Part shown: in pieces, positions 57,533 through 64,000 of the stretch
Position numbering within the stretch: the first letter of the stretch is position 1
Layout: each line of letters begins with the position of its first letter
NCBI RefSeq assembly: GCF_001593005.1
Contig: NZ_LQZQ01000045.1
Location: forward strand, 310,001-374,000
From: Roseivirga ehrenbergii
GTDB lineage: Bacteria > Bacteroidota > Bacteroidia > Cytophagales > Cyclobacteriaceae
Reading direction: 5' to 3'
DNA: 64,000 bases
Made by a program: the position numbers and the translations under genes
The notes under the pieces: generated by a model
Database searches by the model: none
The model's input: only the letters and a program-made list of their open reading frames with translations
What the model was told of the DNA's origin: nothing

Positions 57533-60043
57533 TTAATAGGGATCAACATCGGTGATAAACTCTACTTGCGAGAAGTCCTTTTTACGAAGGGCTTCTAAGT
57601 AAGCGGCCTTAATCTTTTCTTTAACGGAATTGATATTGTACTTGCGTTCAATTTTGAGGTAAATTTCCATTAAGTACTTGTCTCGTATTTTATTAATTAT
57701 GGGCTCATGCGGTCCTAAAACACGGTATGTTCCTAAATCTTCTTTTAGGATATTTCCTAAAAATTCAGCGGCATCTTTAGAGAGTTTTTTATCCTTACTT
57801 CTCACCAAAATTTTAATCATTCTAGAAAAAGGCGGATAGTTGAACTTCTCCCTTTCCTGCATTTCTAGGTCGAAAAAAGTGTTATAATTCTGTTGTGAAA
57901 TCAACTTTAGAATCGGCTGTTCTGGGTCACCTGTTTGAATGATTACTTTTCCAGCAATGTCTTTTCTACCTGCTCTTCCACTTACTTGGGTGGTCAATTG
58001 GTAAGTACGCTCCATCGATCTGAAATCCGGGAAATGGATCATTCGATCAATATCGAAAACACTCACTAAGCTTACGCGATCAAAATCAAGGCCTTTGCTT
58101 ACCATTTGCGTACCCACCAGAATGTCTATTTTACCATCCTCAAAATCTTTAATAATGTTATGGTAGGCGTATTTAACACGTGTGGTTTCTAAATCCATGC
58201 GCTGGATTTTTGCTTCAGGGAAAATCAGTTTGAGGTCTTCCTCAATCTTTTCGGTTCCAAAACCTACCGTTCTAATACGCTGGCTACCGCAAGCAGGGCA
58301 GGTGACAGGGACAGGCTCTTTATGTCCGCAATAATGGCAGTTGAGCTGGTTTTTATATTGGTGATAAGTAAGGCTTACTGCGCATCTTGGGCATTCGGGA
58401 GTATAACCGCAGTCATCGCAGGTAATAAAGTTTGAATAGCCTCTGCGGTTCTGAAACACAATGGCTTGCTCTTTCTTCTCCAGTATACCGCCCAAAGCTT
58501 CAATAAGTACAGAAGAGAAGTTTCCAGTGGCTGTTTTACGTTTCTTTTCTGTTCGAATATCTGCAAAAACCATTTGAGGCAATTGCGCATCGCCATAACG
58601 GTTATTAATAGTCACCAATCCATATTTGCCTATTCTGGCATTGTAGAAAGACTCCACGGAAGGGGTGGCAGAACCTAAAATAGTTTTACCTCCGTGTTTA
58701 TGGGCTAGAAAAAGGGCAACATCGCGGGCATGATAACGAGGGGAGGGCTCATACTGCTTGTATGAGTTTTCATGCTCTTCGTCCACAATGATTAAACCCA
58801 AATCGGCAAAGGGTAAGAAAATGGCGCTTCTTACACCTACAATGAAATCGAAGCGGCCATCCAATAAGCCCATCCAAACTTCCACACGCTCATTGTCAGA
58901 GAATTTGGAATGATAAACGCCCATTCGATCACCAAAAACCACTTTTAGGCGGTTTACAATCTGGGCGGTTAAAGCGATTTCGGGAAGTAGATAAAGTACC
59001 TGCAAGCCATTGTCTAAAGCCTCTTGTATGAGTGAAATGTAGATTTCTGTCTTTCCGCTGCCCGTAATTCCATGAAGTAAGGTAGTTGATTTCTCTTCAA
59101 AAATATCGAGAATCTCCTGCTTGGCTTTTTCTTGAATTTCGGAAAGGGGAGAAGCTTCAAAAACTTCGGTGTTCTCTTCAAAACGAGAAATAATCTCTTC
59201 GAATTCCTCAAATATTTTGTTTTTGATTAGGGTGTTTAGTGAGGAAACTGAGAGTCCAGCTTCGTTAATTGTGCTTTTAGGAATACCGCCTTCATTCCGT
59301 TCAGGCTTCTGATAAACAGGCACCATTTGAAGGTACTTGAGTAGAATGTCACTTTGCTTTGGTCTTTTCTCAAGTTCAGCAAAAAGTGATTGAAGTGTTT
59401 TTTCATCTGTAGCGTAACTTGCCGCCAGACGTATTTTCTTGACAATTTTTGGTTTATACTTCTCCCTTACTTCCTCATAAATAATGATGACATCTTTCTG
59501 AATGAGGGATTTAATAAACTTCAGTGCGCTTTTTTGATCAATTACTTCAGCCGCTTCTTTGTAGGTAAGAGAATCGTTGTTCTCAAGTGCTTTCAGGATC
59601 AGCAGCTCTCGGTCATCGAAAGGGTATTCACTATCGTTCCAATCGTTGTGTGGGTGCAACTGAATACGCGATTCACTGCTCAGTTTAAGGCCAGAAGGTA
59701 AAGCGGCATTGATCACTTCGCCAAAGGTGCACATGTAATAATCCGACATCCATTTCATTACCTCCATTTGCATGCGAGTAATGATGGGCTCTGTATCCAA
59801 CACTTCTAAAATGGGCTTGGCAGCATAGATTTCTGGACGATTCCCGTGCACCTTTTCTACAATGCCTGTAACGATTCGCTTTTTCCCGAACTGAACGATT
59901 ACCCTCGTCCGCTCTTTTATATTTCCACGATATTCCGCAGGAATACTATAGGTATAGAGCATGGGCACAGGGACTGGTAAAGCCACATCGGCAAAAAGCA
60001 CCTGCTCATTTGCATCGTCAATATTGAGTTGTTCTATCGTCAA
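57533..60043 (-). CDS. priA: Primosomal protein N' (PriA helicase)
   Basis: The 836-residue helicase restarts stalled replication forks. The N-terminal 3'-DNA-binding domain (FADVALPVPVPMLYTYSIP) is followed by a winged helix, Walker A (GITGSGKTEIYI), DEEH box (IIVDEEHENSYKQYEP), Zn-binding Cys pairs (CDDCGYTPECPRC, CHYCG, CPACGSQRI) and helicase motifs V-VI (GTQMVSKGLDF, QVSGRAGRKD). It is larger than E. coli PriA because of an extended N-terminal region, as is usual in Bacteroidota. Confidence 0.97.
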   Translation of the reverse strand: MTIEQLNIDDANEQVLFADVALPVPVPMLYTYSIPAEYRGNIKERTRVIVQFGKKRIVTGIVEKVHGNRPEIYAAKPILEVLDTEPIITRMQMEVMKWMSDYYMCTFGEVINAALPSGLKLSSESRIQLHPHNDWNDSEYPFDDRELLILKALENNDSLTYKEAAEVIDQKSALKFIKSLIQKDVIIIYEEVREKYKPKIVKKIRLAASYATDEKTLQSLFAELEKRPKQSDILLKYLQMVPVYQKPERNEGGIPKSTINEAGLSVSSLNTLIKNKIFEEFEEIISRFEENTEVFEASPLSEIQEKAKQEILDIFEEKSTTLLHGITGSGKTEIYISLIQEALDNGLQVLYLLPEIALTAQIVNRLKVVFGDRMGVYHSKFSDNERVEVWMGLLDGRFDFIVGVRSAIFLPFADLGLIIVDEEHENSYKQYEPSPRYHARDVALFLAHKHGGKTILGSATPSVESFYNARIGKYGLVTINNRYGDAQLPQMVFADIRTEKKRKTATGNFSSVLIEALGGILEKKEQAIVFQNRRGYSNFITCDDCGYTPECPRCAVSLTYHQYKNQLNCHYCGHKEPVPVTCPACGSQRIRTVGFGTEKIEEDLKLIFPEAKIQRMDLETTRVKYAYHNIIKDFEDGKIDILVGTQMVSKGLDFDRVSLVSVFDIDRMIHFPDFRSMERTYQLTTQVSGRAGRKDIAGKVIIQTGDPEQPILKLISQQNYNTFFDLEMQEREKFNYPPFSRMIKILVRSKDKKLSKDAAEFLGNILKEDLGTYRVLGPHEPIINKIRDKYLMEIYLKIERKYNINSVKEKIKAAYLEALRKKDFSQVEFITDVDPY

Positions 60044-60109
60044 ATCGTTATGGAAACACCTTGGTTTTGAACCTTTGGCAAGGTTAGAAATATTCCTCGT
60101 CTGCCAAAA

Positions 60110-62146
60110 CTATTTTATATCCTGAATTAGATTTATTGCATCATTTGCTGAATTTACCGGCAGTTGACACGCTTTATTGAAGCAAACGTAAAAGGTGGTT
60201 TCGTCATTAAGTATTCCTCGGTTGGCCAATAGTGCAAGTTTACTCGTGCCTTCGTTTTCTGCACCAACCAACACCTTATTCGGCATAAATTGATCAAAGA
60301 AACTAAAGGCTTGTCTTTGAATATCATCACCCACCATTACGATTTCGGCAGTAGGTGTTACCATTTGGGTAGCCAAACAAGCCCAATTGGTCAAATATTG
60401 AGGTTCTACCATGACCATTTTCTTCACCCTACCGAGCATTTCGATTGCCATGTCGGTATAGGTTTGATTACTGGTAATCGTACCTAAAGTATATAGATTT
60501 TGAGCCATCAATGAATTTGACCCTGGAATAACGTTGTCGAAAATCTCTTTCTTTCTGGCAATCAGTTTTTCAGATTCATCATTGGTAAAAAAGAAGAAGC
60601 GCTCTTCTTCATCGTAAAAATGCTCAATCGTATATTCTGTCAATTGGACGGCTTCATTCAGCCATTTTTCATCAAAGGTGACCTGATAGAGTGCATTGAA
60701 AGCCTGAGTTACCGCTGCATAATCTTCCAAATAGGCGTCAATACTGGCTTTTCCGCCTTTATAATTTCGGAATAGCCCTTTTCCGTTTTTCATTTTGGCG
60801 CAAATGAACTCTGCATTTTTAATGGCCATTTGAAGAAACTCTGGAGCTTGAAAGCTGGCGTAGGCATCTACCAAACCTTTGAGCATAAGCCCATTCCAGC
60901 CAGAAAGTATTTTGTCGTCTAGGCCAGGGCGCACTTTGGTTTCTCTTTGCTTGAGCAATTTGAGGTTAGCTGCTTTTACCAAGTCTTGAAGTTCTTCTAA
61001 GGAAAGATCATGAGCCTTTGCAAATTCTGAGTCGGTTAGGTTTCTATGTGGAATGTTCTTTTGAGGCTCCCAATTTCCTTTTTCAGTGAGGTTGTAGTAG
61101 GCAAACATCAGTTCGGCATCAGGGCCAAGTACCTCGCGAAATTCTGAAGCTGTCCAACAGTAGAACTTACCTTCTTCTCCTTCACTGTCTGCATCTAAAG
61201 CTGAATAGAACCCGCCTTCTTCGGTGGTCATTTCCCTTTGAAGCCATTCAATGGTTTGAAAAACGATTTCTTTATAAAGTGGGTCTTTTGTGGCCTGAAA
61301 GGCTTCAGAATATAGACTTACAAGTTGCCCATTGTCGTAAAGCATTTTTTCAAAATGGGGAGCAAACCAATCAGCATCCGTAGAGTAGCGGGTAAAGCCA
61401 CCTCCAATTTGATCATAGAGCCCTCCGAAAGCCATTTTGTTGAGCGTAAGCTTTACATGAGCCAAAGCGGCCTCGTTTTTATTCGCTTCAAATTCGCGAA
61501 GCAAAAAGGAATAAATGACAGGCATTGGGAATTTAGGGGCTTTGTTCATGCCTCCCTTTTTCTTGTCAAAATTCTGACTGAGAATCTTAAACATTTGGCT
61601 CAAATCTTCTTTACTGAAATCCGCACCGATAGAATTCAAGCCATACTTTTGAATATCACTCACGCTGAGCGAATTCATAAAACCTTCAGCCGATTTTTCT
61701 AATTCGGCACGTTGTTCTTTAAATACTTTGGCGATTTGAAGCAGCAAGTTAGCCCAGCCTTGTGCTGGAAAATATGTCCCTCCATAAAATGGGCGTTGGT
61801 CGGGTAGGAGAATGGCGTTTAGCGGCCAACCTCCTTGCAAACCCATGGCATGCACGGCATCCATATACACTTGATCCACATCCGGACGCTCTTCTCTGTC
61901 CACTTTAATGCAAACGAAATGCGCGTTCATGATTTCTGCAATTTTCTCGTTCTCAAAGCTTTCTCTTTCCATCACATGACACCAATGGCAAGCCGAATAG
62001 CCAATACTCACGATAATCGGTTTGTCTTCTTTCTTCGCCTTTTCTAAAGCTTCTTCACCCCAAGGAAACCAGTCTACAGGATTATAGGCATGCTGTAAAA
62101 GATAAGGGGAGGAAGAATTGATCAGTCGATTGGCTTGATGGGGCAT
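60110..62146 (-). CDS. YyaL/SSP411-type thioredoxin-domain protein
   Basis: The start is set at ATG 62146 ([20 protein letters not shown]), 12 codons inside the longest frame, since the family begins there. The N-terminal thioredoxin-like domain (DUF255) has [31 protein letters not shown] and [12 protein letters not shown]; the C-terminal two-thirds is an (alpha/alpha)6 barrel like N-acylglucosamine epimerases/glycosidases ([34 protein letters not shown]). The function of this widespread cytoplasmic family is not established; a redox or sugar-processing role is possible. Confidence 0.93.
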   Translation of the reverse strand: MPHQANRLINSSSPYLLQHAYNPVDWFPWGEEALEKAKKEDKPIIVSIGYSACHWCHVMERESFENEKIAEIMNAHFVCIKVDREERPDVDQVYMDAVHAMGLQGGWPLNAILLPDQRPFYGGTYFPAQGWANLLLQIAKVFKEQRAELEKSAEGFMNSLSVSDIQKYGLNSIGADFSKEDLSQMFKILSQNFDKKKGGMNKAPKFPMPVIYSFLLREFEANKNEAALAHVKLTLNKMAFGGLYDQIGGGFTRYSTDADWFAPHFEKMLYDNGQLVSLYSEAFQATKDPLYKEIVFQTIEWLQREMTTEEGGFYSALDADSEGEEGKFYCWTASEFREVLGPDAELMFAYYNLTEKGNWEPQKNIPHRNLTDSEFAKAHDLSLEELQDLVKAANLKLLKQRETKVRPGLDDKILSGWNGLMLKGLVDAYASFQAPEFLQMAIKNAEFICAKMKNGKGLFRNYKGGKASIDAYLEDYAAVTQAFNALYQVTFDEKWLNEAVQLTEYTIEHFYDEEERFFFFTNDESEKLIARKKEIFDNVIPGSNSLMAQNLYTLGTITSNQTYTDMAIEMLGRVKKMVMVEPQYLTNWACLATQMVTPTAEIVMVGDDIQRQAFSFFDQFMPNKVLVGAENEGTSKLALLANRGILNDETTFYVCFNKACQLPVNSANDAINLIQDIK

Positions 62147-62279
62147 AAGTATTCGATTTTTGATGTTGGAAGAACGAACCATGAGCCGTTCTGCTTACGA
62201 AGATCGCATAGAATTTAGAGCCTAAAAAGTTTTAAGGCTTCTATTCGAAATGAATTTGGATTGGGTGAAATGAAAGTGC

Positions 62280-63155
62280 TTATATTTCCCTCATCATTGG
62301 CCTTGTAAGGCAAGTAGGACCACCACCGCCCTTATAGCTTATTTCATCGCCTTGATAGGTCGTTACCCTGCAACCCGCTGCTTTCAACTGTTCTTCGGTG
62401 GAAGGATTTCCGTCCACCATTAAGCAGTTTCTGGGCGAAATGGCCAATACATTACAACCCATGGAGTCAAACTCGTCTTCGGGTACTTCTATAAACTCAA
62501 AACCTCTTCTGATTAATTCATTTCTAAAGGAAATAGGCATTAATGGAGAGTAAATCACCGCCAAATCTTTATCCACAGGGCTAAGAATAGACATAAGATG
62601 GAATACATCGGAGGGGCCTTTGTAATGTGGTAAATCTACGGTGAGCACCTCAATTCCTTTGGGTTCCAAAAGCGCTTTGAGTTGTCTGATTCCTTCTGGG
62701 TTGGTGCGGTAAGTATTCCCAACCGCCAAAGTTTTTTCATCGAGCCAAGCCACATCACCGCCTTCCAATGTGCCTGGCCCTTCAATCTGTCCGAAAATTT
62801 TTATGCCAGCCGCCTCATAGTCTTCTCTGTGCGACATGGGTTCATTGACTCTGCCGGCTTTACCCATATTGCAGAGAATCATTCCGTAGTCAGTGGCGAT
62901 CGAAGCATCTCTACAGTATATGGAATCTATTTTCACGTAATCATTCGAACCGAAAGTCTTTAAGTTCGGCCCAAGAAAATAGAAATTTGCTTTGAAGCTA
63001 TCGTATTCCTGAAGTGCTTTTGGGTAGCTGGGGCATTCCAGAAAGTTCAAATCTATCCACTGGCTGTCAATCATTTGCTGATCTACAAAACCGTATTTTA
63101 CAGGCTTGATCCAAAGGGATTTAATTGTTCCGTATTCCGAATGAGAGGTATGCAT
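62280..63155 (-). CDS. DDAH-like amidinotransferase/deiminase
   Basis: The start is set at ATG 63155 (MHTSHSEYGTIKSLWIK), which gives 291 residues; a longer frame to 63245 would overlap the permease gene. It has the guanidine-modifying enzyme fold with catalytic His in SDVFHLMSIL and catalytic Cys in GGGGPTCLTRPM, plus YCRDASIATDYG and GTLEGGDVAWLD, which are typical of N-dimethylarginine dimethylaminohydrolases. It likely converts methylarginine or arginine-like compounds to citrulline. It starts 1 bp after the permease stop, implying coupled translation and a shared substrate. Confidence 0.88.
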   Translation of the reverse strand: MHTSHSEYGTIKSLWIKPVKYGFVDQQMIDSQWIDLNFLECPSYPKALQEYDSFKANFYFLGPNLKTFGSNDYVKIDSIYCRDASIATDYGMILCNMGKAGRVNEPMSHREDYEAAGIKIFGQIEGPGTLEGGDVAWLDEKTLAVGNTYRTNPEGIRQLKALLEPKGIEVLTVDLPHYKGPSDVFHLMSILSPVDKDLAVIYSPLMPISFRNELIRRGFEFIEVPEDEFDSMGCNVLAISPRNCLMVDGNPSTEEQLKAAGCRVTTYQGDEISYKGGGGPTCLTRPMMREI

Positions 63156-63156
63156 T

Positions 63157-64000
63157 TTAGATTTTTCGTTTGCTCCAAATATAGACTGGAATTCCCAATA
63201 AAAGACCAATAAACCCAACTGAAACGGCCTCATGGCCCGAGCCAAACATCATCCAGATGGAAAAGCCAAAGCCTATCAGGGTAAGGATGAAATTGGTGAG
63301 TTTTGGTTTGAAACCGTATTTCCTTTCAATGGAAAATAAGCCAAATGCCGATACGCTAAAGATGTAAGACACCAGCGTGGCGACTGTGCTTAATAAGATC
63401 ATATAAGTGTAAACATCTGCCAAGCCTTTGGTTTGATTGAGCAATAATAAAATGGTGACAATTACGCTTGATACAATGATGCTAAAGTAAGGCGACTCAT
63501 TTTTATTGATTTTGGCAAAAGGTTTGGGTAGAATGCCATCATTGGCCATTGCCATAGGCATTTGCCCGGAAATTAGAATCCAGCCATTTAAGGCTCCAAA
63601 AGTTGAAATACAAGCACCTGCTGCTACAATATACTCCGCATTCGCGCCCCACATTTTAGAGGCGGCATCTGAAAAAGGAGAAACGGTATTGGCCATTTCA
63701 GCTGGAGGTAACACGCTAAACAAAGCAAAAGAACTGGCCATATAAAGAATGGAAACCGCTATGGTTCCATACATGGTGGCTTTCGGAATTGTTTTTTCAG
63801 GTGACTTAATATTTCCTGCTGGTATGGTGGCGGCTTCAATACCTAAAAAGGCGAAGAGGCATATAGCAGTACTGATGGTAATGGCCTGAATAGATGAAAC
63901 TTCACTCACATTAAATGGGCTGAAGTTGCTCCAGTCAATAAAGAAAAAGCCTCCGACAGTAATCGCTAATAAAGGAACAATTTTCAGCAGCGTAGTTATC
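63157..64000 (-). CDS. APC-family amino-acid permease, C-terminal part (window edge)
   Basis: The frame is open to the window end, so the start lies outside. An ATG at 63909 is probably internal, because upstream codons continue a transporter-like sequence (LLAITVGGFFFIDWSNF). The visible part holds about eight hydrophobic helices of an amino acid-polyamine-organocation permease, with FAFLGIEAATIPAGNIKSPE (the consensus substrate-binding unwound segment) and GALNGWILISGQMPMAMAN. The DDAH-like enzyme gene follows immediately, so arginine-like compounds are the expected cargo. Confidence 0.9.
   Translation of the reverse strand, partial: ITTLLKIVPLLAITVGGFFFIDWSNFSPFNVSEVSSIQAITISTAICLFAFLGIEAATIPAGNIKSPEKTIPKATMYGTIAVSILYMASSFALFSVLPPAEMANTVSPFSDAASKMWGANAEYIVAAGACISTFGALNGWILISGQMPMAMANDGILPKPFAKINKNESPYFSIIVSSVIVTILLLLNQTKGLADVYTYMILLSTVATLVSYIFSVSAFGLFSIERKYGFKPKLTNFILTLIGFGFSIWMMFGSGHEAVSVGFIGLLLGIPVYIWSKRKI

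Overview
The window comes from a Bacteroidota chromosome, most likely a marine Cytophagales lineage (Roseivirga/Fulvivirga-like; this placement is inference). Supporting signs are a moderate-to-low GC content, SusD-era style lipoproteins with the Cys lipobox, DUF4369/TlpA thioredoxins, DUF4136 lipoproteins, 800-residue FtsX-type permeases ending in NPIxSLRYE, a split metH, TAnnTTTG-like -7 boxes, and few Shine-Dalgarno sequences (a strong one at 5485 is an exception). Most genes are ordinary chromosomal housekeeping genes, with several short accessory islands between them.

Layout. 1-1933: the 3' end of a BNR/sialidase-like gene and a membrane protein split by an in-frame TAG. 1947-5496: an accessory island with what looks like the 3' end of a group II intron, a large PD-(D/E)XK nuclease/P-loop NTPase gene (candidate defence protein), an attC-like inverted repeat and about 700 bp of dispersed palindromic repeats. 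5497-18780: an exported protein, a TPR histidine kinase with its LuxR-type regulator, a Tat-type lipoprotein phosphoesterase, lipoproteins set among copies of a dispersed repeat, a YdiJ-like FAD/Fe-S oxidoreductase, and a SigK-like sigma factor, RskA-like anti-sigma factor and fasciclin protein. 18826-21388: a second AT-rich island with three reverse-strand genes of little-known function, one CrtA-like, with strong palindromes upstream.

21692-34780: HMG-CoA lyase, a class C beta-lactamase-like hydrolase, an uncharacterised gene overlapping dprA, dprA-merR, a LytM peptidase, alaS-gatB-TlpA, a ParE-type toxin-antitoxin pair and an M19 dipeptidase. 34944-45893: an NtrY/NtrC-like two-component pair with an exported protein, divergent from three FtsX-type permeases that have no ATPase beside them; an inverted repeat lies in the divergent control region. 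45968-53317: a SemiSWEET, a small Gly-rich exported protein, Ppx/GppA, then a SAM-I riboswitch controlling a methionine operon (metH N-terminal half, metH C-terminal half, metF). This operon has been invaded twice: by a palindromic repeat inserted in frame in the metH linker, and by a four-helix-bundle (S23) gene bounded by inverted repeats. 53323-64000: two cation/proton antiporters, priA, a YyaL/SSP411-type thioredoxin-domain protein, a DDAH-like amidinotransferase and the 3' part of an APC amino-acid permease that runs off the window.

The best candidates for undescribed biology are the nuclease-NTPase gene with its integron-like and intron-like borders (1947-4637), the inverted-repeat-bounded S23 element in the met operon (51870-52355), the repeat-derived peptide inside MetH (about 50326-50398), and the NtrYC/three-permease unit with its palindrome (36910-45846). 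No tRNA, rRNA, CRISPR array or intact insertion sequence was seen.
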